29,228 nt of DNA, taken from contig JALOBT010000033.1 of the NCBI GenBank assembly GCA_023228125.1, positions 1-29,228 of the forward strand, in the 5' to 3' direction. The translations under genes were made by a program, and so were the position numbers. The notes beneath the pieces were generated by a model that was not told the DNA's origin, did not search any database, and saw nothing but the letters and a program-made list of their open reading frames with translations. Positions 1 to 6,811 of this stretch are shown piece by piece (the first letter of the stretch is position 1; each line of letters begins with the position of its first letter). This DNA comes from Candidatus Cloacimonadota bacterium. Its GTDB lineage: Bacteria; Cloacimonadota; Cloacimonadia; Cloacimonadales; Cloacimonadaceae.

Positions 1-243
1 GGCCTAGGATAACTATCTATTTACCATAAGCTTAGCGGCACTTTGGACTTCAAGCGGCAGTGGGAAACCTTGCCGAGGGCTGTTGAAGTCCATTCCGGCC
101 TGTTATTAACGCTAACACTAAAATAATCGAAGCCGGATTGAACTCCAAGGCCTTTCATGGTCAGTAGCGAAAATGTGCTTTCAGTCAAGTTAGATAGTTA
201 GATAGCAATGTATTTGATCCCTTCTCCCTCTTTCCAAAGCGTC

Positions 244-316
244 GATCACATCTTTATCTAGCCTTAATCAAGCGTTAATAGTTAACGCTTGATTAAGGCT
301 AGATAGACATGTGATC
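244..316. repeat. Strong 73-base hairpin
   Basis: Bases 255-278 pair perfectly with 282-305 (24 base pairs) around the three-base loop TAG. After a symmetric 3x3 internal loop, a further eight pairs form between 244-251 and 309-316. There is no T-run on either side, so it does not look like an intrinsic terminator. It sits at the middle of the element bounded by inverted repeats. Confidence 0.8.
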
Positions 317-348
317 AAGTGGCTCAAATGAGTAAGGAGGAGCCCAGA

Positions 349-441
349 ATGCTGGTTTATCCGGGGGATGAAAAAGACTCTCTTTGCTCTCTTTGCTCTC
401 TTTGCCGCTTGAAGTCCAAAATGCCGCTAAGCTTATGGTAA
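349..441 (+). CDS. Small ORF (30 aa) with ribosome binding site, unknown function
   Basis: An ATG at 349 follows AAGGAGG (334-340) by eight bases, a good Shine-Dalgarno spacing, and the frame runs to TAA at 439-441. The peptide begins MLVYPGDEKD and contains three SLC repeats at residues 11-19, produced by a 9-base tandem repeat. An in-frame ATG at 328 would add seven residues (MSKEEPR) but has no obvious ribosome binding site. Its last codons lie in the right inverted repeat of the surrounding element. It resembles no family I recognise and may simply be a chance ORF; only the ribosome binding site argues for translation. Confidence 0.2.
   Translation: MLVYPGDEKDSLCSLCSLCRLKSKMPLSLW
379..405 (+). 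repeat. 9-base tandem repeat (about 3 units)
   Basis: The unit TCTTTGCTC is repeated about three times with no spacing. It lies inside the small ORF and encodes its SLC triplets. Confidence 0.7.
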
Positions 442-463
442 ATTGATAGTTATCGTAGGCACT

Positions 464-476
464 TTGAACTCCAAGG
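464..476 (+). other. Unoccupied group II intron target site
   Basis: TTGAACTCCA at 464-473 followed by AGGCTCACACGATCC matches the joined exons around the group II intron at the right end of the window (TTGAACTCCA, then AGACTCACACGATCC) with one mismatch. The insertion point would be between 473 and 474. This uninterrupted copy is what allows the intron ends to be placed exactly. Confidence 0.75.
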
Positions 477-554
477 CTCACACGATCCGCCCGATCTGTG
501 TTCTATCATCATCATCATTCATAGGCAGGACTTGGGGAGAGGAATTGAACAGTC
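474..554 (+). repeat. 81-base interspersed repeat, inverted copy near 27031-27363
   Basis: Bases 474-536 match the complement of 27301-27363, and 529-554 match the complement of 27031-27056 (24 of 26 identical). Here the two halves are continuous, overlapping at GACTTGGG. At the right locus they are separated by about 240 bases and preceded by the intron. A reading frame through 443-658 is probably not a gene, because it consists mostly of this repeat. Confidence 0.7.
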
Positions 555-590
555 TCATTTTTAGGGGGATGCCTGGAAGCCACTTTATCA

Positions 591-618
591 TTGACATAAA
601 TAGCCAAATCAAAATAAT
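591..618 (+). promoter_or_regulatory. Candidate sigma-70 promoter for the lysine operon
   Basis: TTGACA at 591-596 is followed after 16 bases by AATAAT at 613-618. It lies about 55 bases upstream of the kdd start codon, just after the interspersed repeat. The -35 box is consensus and the -10 box is weaker. Confidence 0.45.
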
Positions 619-674
619 GGAGAGAATAAGAGAAATACTTAAGAAATATGATAGATAAGACCTATGGAGGAATT

Positions 675-1733
675 ATGAAAACTGGCGGATGCCGCTATGG
701 CACCCATCGCGTGATCGAACCCAAAGGCGTTTTGCCACAACCCGCAAGAGTGCTGAATAACGAGATGTCCGAGATCTGGGACAACGAACTCTTACTGGAC
801 GTGATTCGTCTGAACGTGGATAGTGCATCGTTTCATCAGATCAAGAATAAACTGGTAGCGCAGGGACACAAAGACCTGGAAAAGGCCTTTGCAGAACATG
901 CGATTGAGCTGTGTAACCGCACTGGCAAGCACAAAAATGAGGACACCGGCAGTGGTGGCATGTTGATCGGCAGAGTAGCCGCGATCGGCCCCAATTTTGA
1001 GATGAAAGACGAAATCAAGGTGGGAGACAAAGTCGCCTCTTTGGTGTCGCTATCGCTTACCCCGCTCAAGATCAGGAAAGTCAATAGAGTGCTTTTGGAC
1101 AAAGACCAGGTGGAGATCGAAGGCCAGGCCATCATCTTCTCCAGCGGGATTTATGCTAAGTTACCGGATGATATGGATGAGAACCTCGCTCTCTCCGTGT
1201 TGGACGTGGCAGGAGCACCGGCTCAGGCTGAAAGGCTGGTAAAACCAGGTGACAACGTGGTGATCATCGGAGCCAATGGCAAAAGCGGAGTCCTGTGCAA
1301 TGCCGTGGCCAGAGAACGCGCCGGAACATCCGGAAAGGTGATCGGCGTGGTACGCAATCCTGCTTACATCCCCACTTGCAAAGCAACTGGCTGTCACGAA
1401 GTAATCATCGCAGGTGCTACAGACGCCATTAAGATTCAACAAGAAGTATCGCGTCTCACCGACGGCAAAATGGCCGATGTGGTGATCAACGTGGTAAATA
1501 TCGAAGACACTGAATTGCCAAGCATCATGGCCGCGCGCGATCGTGGCTTGATCTACTTTTTCTCCATGGCTACTTCATTCACCAAAGCCGCTTTGGGCGC
1601 AGAAGGCATCGGAGCCGATGTGGATATGATCCTGGGCAATGGTTATGCCCGAAATCATGCCATGATCTCTCTGGATCTCCTGCGGCGCAACCCAGTCTTG
1701 ATGAAGCTCTTCCAAGAAAGATACACAGATTAA
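675..1733 (+). CDS. kdd: L-erythro-3,5-diaminohexanoate dehydrogenase
   Basis: Catalyses NAD(P)-dependent oxidative deamination of 3,5-diaminohexanoate to 5-amino-3-oxohexanoate, the third step of lysine fermentation to acetate and butyrate. The 352-residue product starts with the family's characteristic YGTHRVIEPKGVLPQPA stretch (residues 8-24). It carries SGGMLIG near 93-99, LVSLSLTPLKI at 123-133 and a Rossmann nucleotide-binding loop GANGKSG at 199-205. I chose ATG 675 because GGAGG (666-670) precedes it by four bases and the N-terminus then matches the family; a longer frame from 648 lacks a ribosome binding site. kamA follows after ten bases, so the two are almost certainly co-transcribed. 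Length and motifs look intact. Confidence 0.93.
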   Translation: MKTGGCRYGTHRVIEPKGVLPQPARVLNNEMSEIWDNELLLDVIRLNVDSASFHQIKNKLVAQGHKDLEKAFAEHAIELCNRTGKHKNEDTGSGGMLIGRVAAIGPNFEMKDEIKVGDKVASLVSLSLTPLKIRKVNRVLLDKDQVEIEGQAIIFSSGIYAKLPDDMDENLALSVLDVAGAPAQAERLVKPGDNVVIIGANGKSGVLCNAVARERAGTSGKVIGVVRNPAYIPTCKATGCHEVIIAGATDAIKIQQEVSRLTDGKMADVVINVVNIEDTELPSIMAARDRGLIYFFSMATSFTKAALGAEGIGADVDMILGNGYARNHAMISLDLLRRNPVLMKLFQERYTD

Positions 1734-1743
1734 AGGAGTTTTC

Positions 1744-2988
1744 ATGAGCATTATCGACATTCGCACTATCGCCACCGAAGAGCAGTGGCTTGATTGGCAT
1801 TGGCAGCTCAAAAACCGCATCACAGATGCAGCAGAACTGCGTAAATACATCAAGCTTTTGCCAGATGAAGAAGCCCTCTTTGCCAAAGCAGACTTCTCTT
1901 TTCGCATGGCCATCACCCCCTACTATCTTTCTTTGATAGATCAAACCAACCCCAACGATCCCGTTCGCCTGCAAGCCATTCCCCGCATTCAGGAAAGCGC
2001 TGTGGATAGCATCGATATGGCAGATCCGCTCAGCGAAGATGCCGATGCTCCCGTGCCTGGTATGACTCACCGTTATCCGGATAGGGTGCTGCTGCTGCTC
2101 ACAGACCAATGCTCCATGTATTGCCGGCATTGCACCAGACGCAGAAAGGCCGGTGAAAATGATGCCCCCATGCCCCGTGAAAACGTGGATAAGGCTATCG
2201 AATACATCCGCAGTCACAAAGAAATTCGGGATGTGATTCTTTCTGGCGGCGATCCGCTCACCTTGGGCGATGAACGCCTGGATGAGATTTTAAGCCGTAT
2301 CAGCGAGATCGAGCATGTGGATATTATCAGATTGGGCACCCGCACGCCGGTGGTTTTGCCTATGCGCTTTACCCCGAAACTGATGCAGATCCTGAAGAAG
2401 TATCCCTGTGTGTGGCTGAATACCCACTTTAACCATCCCCAGGAGCTCAGTGAGACGGCTGCCAAAGCTTTGGCTCTGATCGCCGAGACCGGACTGCCCA
2501 TGGGCAATCAATCTGTGCTGCTCAAAGGCATCAACGACCATGTGGACGTAATGAAAGCCTTGGTGCACGTCCTGGTGCGCAATCGCGTGAGACCGTATTA
2601 CATTTATCAATGCGATCTCAGCGAAGGCATTGCCCATTTCCGCACCCCCATCTCCCGAGGCATTGAGATCATCGAATCTCTGCGCGGACACACCAGCGGC
2701 CTTTGTGTGCCCACTTTTGTGGTGGATGCTCCTGGCGGCGGTGGCAAGATTCCCGTGATGCCGAGTTACATCATTTCCCAGATGCCCGGCCGCGTGATTT
2801 TGCGTAATTACGAAGGCGTGATCACCAGCTATACCGAGCCGGGTTTTGAGGCTTTGAAGGATGATGATTACCGCGGGCTCTGCAAAGCCGAACATGAGAG
2901 CAGTGAAGGCGTGATGAAGATGCTGAAAGGCAAAAAGATCAGCCTCGAGCCCACAGATACTAAAAGGCTTCAACGCCGCAAATCCTGA
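1744..2988 (+). CDS. kamA: L-lysine 2,3-aminomutase (radical SAM, PLP)
   Basis: Interconverts L-lysine and L-beta-lysine, the first step of lysine fermentation. The 414-residue protein has the radical-SAM cluster motif CSMYCRHC (C123, C127, C130), which ligates the 4Fe-4S cluster that cleaves S-adenosylmethionine. GGGGK places the probable PLP lysine at K335. D291 (QCDLSEG) and D328 (VVDAPGG) correspond to the aspartates that bind the lysine epsilon-amino group in the Clostridium subterminale enzyme, with a constant offset of two residues. The C-terminal zinc cysteine cluster of that enzyme is not evident: only a single C/H pair (CKAEH, about 374-378) remains, and a histidine stands where its partner cysteine would be (NDHV). 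AAAGGAG lies just upstream of the ATG. It is tightly linked to kdd and to the KamB-like gene. Confidence 0.95.
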   Translation: MSIIDIRTIATEEQWLDWHWQLKNRITDAAELRKYIKLLPDEEALFAKADFSFRMAITPYYLSLIDQTNPNDPVRLQAIPRIQESAVDSIDMADPLSEDADAPVPGMTHRYPDRVLLLLTDQCSMYCRHCTRRRKAGENDAPMPRENVDKAIEYIRSHKEIRDVILSGGDPLTLGDERLDEILSRISEIEHVDIIRLGTRTPVVLPMRFTPKLMQILKKYPCVWLNTHFNHPQELSETAAKALALIAETGLPMGNQSVLLKGINDHVDVMKALVHVLVRNRVRPYYIYQCDLSEGIAHFRTPISRGIEIIESLRGHTSGLCVPTFVVDAPGGGGKIPVMPSYIISQMPGRVILRNYEGVITSYTEPGFEALKDDDYRGLCKAEHESSEGVMKMLKGKKISLEPTDTKRLQRRKS

Positions 2989-3001
2989 TAAGTATTGACC
3001 T

Positions 3002-4012
3002 ATGAAGAACTTGATTTCCGCCAGGGCTACGCATATAATAGCCTTGGTGGGAATCAGTAAAAACTCCGGCAAGACCTCGCTGCTCAATGCGATCCTGGCG
3101 GAGTACCCCAGCCTGGCTTGGGCAGTGATGACCACCGGTATAGACGGCGAAGAGAAAGATCTGGTCTATAAGACTCACAAACCGCAGGTAAGCCTGCATC
3201 CTGGCATGCTGTTTTGCTGCGATGCCCAGAGCCTGGATACCCATGGTAGCAAAGTTCAGGTGCTCTCTGCAATCAGCTACAGCGGGCGTAAACTATTTTT
3301 GGCCAAAGCCTTGCATTCTCTCAAAACCCAGATCACCGGCCCTTCCACTGTGCTGCAGCAAGCCAAGCTGATCGCCCAGGCCAGAGCCTTGGGTGCGCAG
3401 AAAGTCTTGGTGGATGGCTCCTTGGACCGCAAGTCCATAGCCATGGAAAAAGCCATCGATGCGCTAATCCTGCTGGTGGGCGCCAGCTATGGCAGCATAG
3501 AGCAGATCGTAGAAGAGCTAAAGCGGCTGATAATGCTGCGCGATCTGCCCCAGGCCAGGCTCACTAAATACCAATTTCGCCGATTAATGCGAGCAGATGA
3601 AATCCTGATAAAACACAAATCCCGCTGGCAGAGCAGCAAAATCCAGAGTTTGATTCAGCATGAAAAGCAGCTCATACAAGTTTTGGAGCGCAAACCAAAA
3701 GCGCTCTACATCCCCACCTCCTTGACCGACAGCGTATATGAGAAGCTGGCCAAAGCTTTGGCCACCAGCGATCTCAAGATCATCTTCCGGCATCCAGAGT
3801 GCATTAAGCTGAGCAGGCCTCATCTGCAGAGCTTGCTAAGAGGTTGTTCGGCAAGCTGCCTGATTCCTTTCAAAATCAAGGCTTTTGCGCTCAATTCCAC
3901 CGCTATCGGCAAAGATGCCATCCCCGCAGACGATTTTCGGCAGCAGATAAGAGCTGCCTTTCCCAAGGAAAGCTTTTTTGACATAATGGAGATAGATAGT
4001 GCAGGATCGTGA
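3002..4012 (+). CDS. P-loop protein, probable KamB-like aminomutase reactivase subunit
   Basis: A 336-residue protein with a P-loop-like motif VGISKNSGKTS at residues 16-26. The spacing from the first glycine to GKT is five rather than four residues. It also has a conserved-looking VDGSLDRKS motif around residue 140 and no signal peptide or membrane segment. Clostridial and fusobacterial lysine-fermentation clusters carry kamB and kamC, thought to reactivate lysine 5,6-aminomutase (KamDE), and the P-loop, size and position beside kamA and kdd fit KamB. The assignment rests on context and motif style, not on alignment. It starts 13 bases after kamA and its end overlaps the next gene by 14 bases, implying translational coupling. 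Alternatively it is an uncharacterised NTPase. Confidence 0.6.
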   Translation: MKNLISARATHIIALVGISKNSGKTSLLNAILAEYPSLAWAVMTTGIDGEEKDLVYKTHKPQVSLHPGMLFCCDAQSLDTHGSKVQVLSAISYSGRKLFLAKALHSLKTQITGPSTVLQQAKLIAQARALGAQKVLVDGSLDRKSIAMEKAIDALILLVGASYGSIEQIVEELKRLIMLRDLPQARLTKYQFRRLMRADEILIKHKSRWQSSKIQSLIQHEKQLIQVLERKPKALYIPTSLTDSVYEKLAKALATSDLKIIFRHPECIKLSRPHLQSLLRGCSASCLIPFKIKAFALNSTAIGKDAIPADDFRQQIRAAFPKESFFDIMEIDSAGS

Positions 4013-4919
4013 TAGCGTCACCGCTTTGACGGTGAATCTTGGGTTGATCTGCAATGTGATCCTGGCTGCGCTCAAGACCAGCATCGGCATCCTGGGATTC
4101 AGTCCCGCCCTTTTGGCAGACGGGGTGAATTCCACCTCCGACGCAGTTTATTACATTGCCGTTAAAATCTTTATGACCCAGGCCAAAAAACCGGCCGATC
4201 CAGAGCATCCCTATGGGCACAGACAGCTCGAATCCATCTCTGCCATCGTGGTGGGTGCTTTCATTCTTACCACAGGAATTGCCATCTTCCTGGAAAGCCT
4301 GAATAAAGTCTATGCGCTTTTCACCCACGTGGAAACCGGCCGCTCTGCCACAGCCCTGGCTTTAGTGATAGCGATAGGCACTTTTATACTCAAACTGGGA
4401 CTATATTTTTATACCAGAATATCCGTCCAAAAGACTCATAATCCTACCCTGCGTGCACTGGCAAACGATCATCTGAACGACATCATGGCCTCTGTGGCCG
4501 TGATAATAGGCATAGTGATGGGCAGGATGGGCTTTTATTGGATGGACCCCGCTGCCGGCGCGGTAGTGGCTATATACATCATCAAGACCGGAGTGGAGAT
4601 CATCATGCAATCCTCTTCCGAGCTCATGGACCGGGTGCCGGATGCCCGTTTTGGCCGCGAAATCAGAGATGTGACCCTGATGGTAGAGGGTGTAAAAGGG
4701 ATCGAGGAATTAGGTATTCATCGGGTAGGGCCCTATTATACCATCACCATGACCATCAGCGTTTCCGGCGATATTTCCATAGACGAAGGGCACGATATCT
4801 CGCACAAGCTGGAAGAACGCCTCTTAGGTCACTTTGATAATGGCCTGCGCAATGTGCACATTCATTACCATCCGCATGACACCGGAAAAGTCAAAATACA
4901 AGGAGCCACAAGAAAATGA
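3999..4919 (+). CDS. Cation diffusion facilitator family transporter
   Basis: An inner-membrane divalent-metal/proton antiporter of 306 residues. The first two thirds hold six hydrophobic segments and the last ~90 residues form the cytoplasmic ferredoxin-like domain, with the final HIHYHPHD histidines. Family motifs are ADGVNSTSD (residues 40-48), HPYGH (70-74) and ANDHLNDIMAS (154-164). The transport site is probably N44, D48, D156 and D160, a set that does not by itself fix the metal (zinc, iron or manganese). The start is GTG at 3999, with GGAG about ten bases upstream, inside the end of the preceding gene. Its stop overlaps the next start as ATGA. A link to the iron-, zinc- or cobalt-dependent lysine enzymes is speculative. 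Confidence 0.9.
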   Translation: MQDRDSVTALTVNLGLICNVILAALKTSIGILGFSPALLADGVNSTSDAVYYIAVKIFMTQAKKPADPEHPYGHRQLESISAIVVGAFILTTGIAIFLESLNKVYALFTHVETGRSATALALVIAIGTFILKLGLYFYTRISVQKTHNPTLRALANDHLNDIMASVAVIIGIVMGRMGFYWMDPAAGAVVAIYIIKTGVEIIMQSSSELMDRVPDARFGREIRDVTLMVEGVKGIEELGIHRVGPYYTITMTISVSGDISIDEGHDISHKLEERLLGHFDNGLRNVHIHYHPHDTGKVKIQGATRK

Positions 4920-6148
4920 ATATGGGAAAACAGATCTTATTAACCTTAGTTTTACTGACCTTGATTACCTTCAGCCTATCCTCGCTGTTTCATCTCCAGG
5001 GAAAAGAAGATGAGGCAAAAAGCGAAGCCCTGGCACCAATTCCCGATCCCTGGATCACTCAAACCATCCCCGCCGGAGGCTCTATTTTCTCCGTTTTGGC
5101 AAATCTCGATCTGCCCGGAACTGAGATCGGAATGGTCTCCTGGCGCTTTGGAGATTTCATAGATGTTACCACCATCCAGCCGGGGGACACCTTGCGTGTG
5201 ATCCTCAATGAAACCGGCGATAAGATCAGCAAAATGATGTTTGTGCAAGAACCCACGATCCGCCACCTCTTTGAAGCCCGGGGAGATTCTCTGGCTTACA
5301 CCAAAGAGGCTTTGCCTGTGCAATTGCGCACGCGCATCCTGGATGGAACCCTGGTAACCACTCTGGATGCTGCCTTGCTGGCTCTGGGGCTGAGCCCTAT
5401 GGATAAGCAGAATATAAACAACGGTCTGGAAGGTGATATTGATTTTCAACGTGACGCCAGAAAAGGCGATAGCTTCCGGGTCTTTATCGAAGAACGCATC
5501 TTCGAAGGCAAGCCCCTGCCCCGTGCCAAGATCTTGTATGTGAATTACGAGGGGGTAAGAACCGGATTCCATGAGCTCTTCCGCTACGCGCAGGATGATG
5601 AGAATTCGGTCTTGAACGGGCTGTATAACAAAGAGGGTAAGAGCAACAACTCCAGCGGGGTGGGCTATCCTCTGGCCAGCATCCATGTGAGCTCTTCCTT
5701 TGGCAAAAGGCTGGATCCCTTTACCGGACGCTGGGCAAATCATCAGGGAGTGGATTATCGAGCAGCCTATGGCACTCCAGTGTATGCTGTGGCTGCTGGC
5801 ACAGTAAGCTCAGCGCGCTACAATGGCGGTTATGGCAAGGAAGTGCGCATCAAACATCCCAGTGGGATGATGACGCTATATGCACATCTGCAAAATTTCA
5901 GTGTGCGTGCTGGCCAACGCGTGAAGCGCGGACAGATCATCGGCCGGGTAGGCTCCACCGGCAGATCCACCGGTGCACATCTGCATTTTGGACTGCATAG
6001 CGGGGGGAGCTTTATCAATCCCAGTCAGCTGAGAATGGTGGGTGCGGAAAAACTAAACAAAAAGCAGATGGAAGAATTTGAACTACAAAAAGAGATGATC
6101 CGGAATCAGATGCAGAATAAGCTGAGCCCGCAGGTGGCAAAATCGTAA
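4916..6148 (+). CDS. M23 family metallopeptidase, MepM-like, envelope anchored
   Basis: Predicted zinc endopeptidase that cleaves peptidoglycan cross-links in the periplasm. The 410-residue protein has an N-terminal hydrophobic signal or anchor segment (about 6-25). A LysM/OapA-like region (about 48-110) and a second MepM-type N-terminal domain (about 145-225) follow. The LytM/M23 catalytic domain covers about 255-372, with zinc and catalytic residues H276 and D280 (NHQGVD), H324 (YAHL) and H355/H357 (GAHLHFGL), all present, so it should be active. A charged helical tail rich in Q and E closes the protein. It overlaps the preceding transporter gene by four bases and is the last gene of the plus-strand operon. 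Confidence 0.92.
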   Translation: MNMGKQILLTLVLLTLITFSLSSLFHLQGKEDEAKSEALAPIPDPWITQTIPAGGSIFSVLANLDLPGTEIGMVSWRFGDFIDVTTIQPGDTLRVILNETGDKISKMMFVQEPTIRHLFEARGDSLAYTKEALPVQLRTRILDGTLVTTLDAALLALGLSPMDKQNINNGLEGDIDFQRDARKGDSFRVFIEERIFEGKPLPRAKILYVNYEGVRTGFHELFRYAQDDENSVLNGLYNKEGKSNNSSGVGYPLASIHVSSSFGKRLDPFTGRWANHQGVDYRAAYGTPVYAVAAGTVSSARYNGGYGKEVRIKHPSGMMTLYAHLQNFSVRAGQRVKRGQIIGRVGSTGRSTGAHLHFGLHSGGSFINPSQLRMVGAEKLNKKQMEEFELQKEMIRNQMQNKLSPQVAKS

Positions 6149-6152
6149 GGCT

Positions 6153-6196
6153 CCGTAACGCTGTCTTCAGACGGCCGTTCCGCCAGCTTTAGCTGG
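6153..6196 (-). repeat. Inverted partial copy of the 90-base repeat
   Basis: These 44 bases are the reverse complement, with one mismatch, of the last 43-44 bases of both direct repeats (ending at 6517 and 6651). Together they could form a long hairpin in single-stranded DNA or in transcripts running off the M23 gene. The copy itself contains the short hairpin CCAGCT-TT-AGCTGG and the palindrome ACGGCCGT. Confidence 0.8.
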
Positions 6197-6427
6197 TGCG
6201 TGCCAGATTTGCTTTGTCTCGTATCTTACAAAGTCACAGGCTTTGATATAAAAGGGCTTGTTCCTCAAACCAGGGAGCAGATCTTGTGCTCTGCAAAAAA
6301 GACCTTTGCAATCCAGCAACTCTTTCATCCAGCAGCTACTGGGGCCAGTAAATGCCCAAACCAGCAATTCACCAATCGGATCCATGGCCAAGATGCCTTT
6401 ATCTGTGGGAATCCGTGTGATCTGTGC

Positions 6428-6517
6428 AATCCGTGTGACTATTAGTGTAACTATTTGCCATTTGCTGCACATACCAGCTGAAGCTGGCGGAACGGCCGTC
6501 TGAAGACAGCGTTACGG
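6428..6517 (+). repeat. 90-base direct repeat, copy 1
   Basis: Base-for-base identical, by reading, to 6562-6651. It runs from AATCCGTGTGAC to GCGTTACGG, and its second half is the unit inverted at 6153-6196. Confidence 0.85.
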
Positions 6518-6561
6518 CAGACTTACAGCTCTTTATCCGTGTTGATCCGTTTGATCCGTAA

Positions 6562-6651
6562 AATCCGTGTGACTATTAGTGTAACTATTTGCCATTTGCT
6601 GCACATACCAGCTGAAGCTGGCGGAACGGCCGTCTGAAGACAGCGTTACGG
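6562..6651 (+). repeat. 90-base direct repeat, copy 2
   Basis: Identical to 6428-6517 at an offset of 134 bases. The stretch between the copies has three further degenerate ATCCGT units. A short echo of the repeat end, GACAGCGTTA, follows at 6661-6670. Confidence 0.85.
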
Positions 6652-6712
6652 ACAGCGGAAGACAGCGTTATGAAGCGGAATAAATATATAGAAAAGGGTT
6701 AACAAACAAATT

Positions 6713-6738
6713 GGGGCACCGCCTTTCGGTGGTGCCCC
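6713..6738 (-). terminator. Intrinsic terminator hairpin at the end of the TonB operon
   Basis: GGGGCACCGCC (6713-6723) pairs with GGTGGTGCCCC (6728-6738) around the loop TTTC, with one G-T pair. On the minus strand the hairpin is followed by a T-rich stretch (AATTTGTTTGTT), and it sits about 75 bases past the last gene of the operon. It may also slow plus-strand transcription from the M23 gene. Confidence 0.75.
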
Positions 6739-6811
6739 ATATTCTGGCTTTGTGATGCTGGGGAAAGCTCTTTTAGATAAAAGCTTTACAGCATCATACA
6801 GTCATTTGACA

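Larger units (their letters stand above)
2..460. mobile_element. MITE-like element bounded by 58-base inverted repeats
   Basis: Positions 2-59 and 403-460 are inverted copies of each other with three mismatches over 58 bases. The space between holds a long perfect hairpin (244-316), a small ORF and a 9-base tandem repeat, but no transposase. Long terminal inverted repeats around a short non-coding core are the layout of a non-autonomous element. The left flank is only one base, so a target duplication cannot be tested, and this could equally be a folded intergenic repeat family. The motif GGCACTTTGRACTYCAAG recurs in related forms near 35-56, 134-153 and 457-476, which suggests a repeat family built from smaller units. 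Confidence 0.45.
6149..6811. other. 660-base gene-free spacer with repeats and a terminator
   Basis: Lies between two convergent operons. It contains the 90-base direct repeat pair, an inverted partial copy, a run of ATCCGTG-like short repeats (6412-6440 and 6534-6573) and the terminator at 6713-6738. Short reading frames on both strands between 6197 and 6427 resemble no family I know and run into the repeats, so I do not call them genes. Confidence 0.7.

Noticed and set aside
443..658. A 71-codon plus-strand reading frame upstream of kdd
   Set aside because: It consists mostly of the interspersed repeat, runs across the predicted promoter, has no ribosome binding site and its product resembles no family.
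1579..2217. A 212-codon minus-strand reading frame
   Set aside because: It is antisense to the well-supported kdd and kamA genes and shows no family motif.
6153..6196. Terminator for the plus-strand lysine/M23 operon
   Set aside because: The local hairpins are short and no T-run follows; the segment is better explained as an inverted copy of the nearby repeat.
6197..6472. Overlapping short frames on both strands in the spacer, possibly a decayed gene
   Set aside because: Parts look codon-like on the minus strand, but the frames run into the 90-base repeat and show no recognisable domain or ribosome binding site, so a pseudogene call is not supported.
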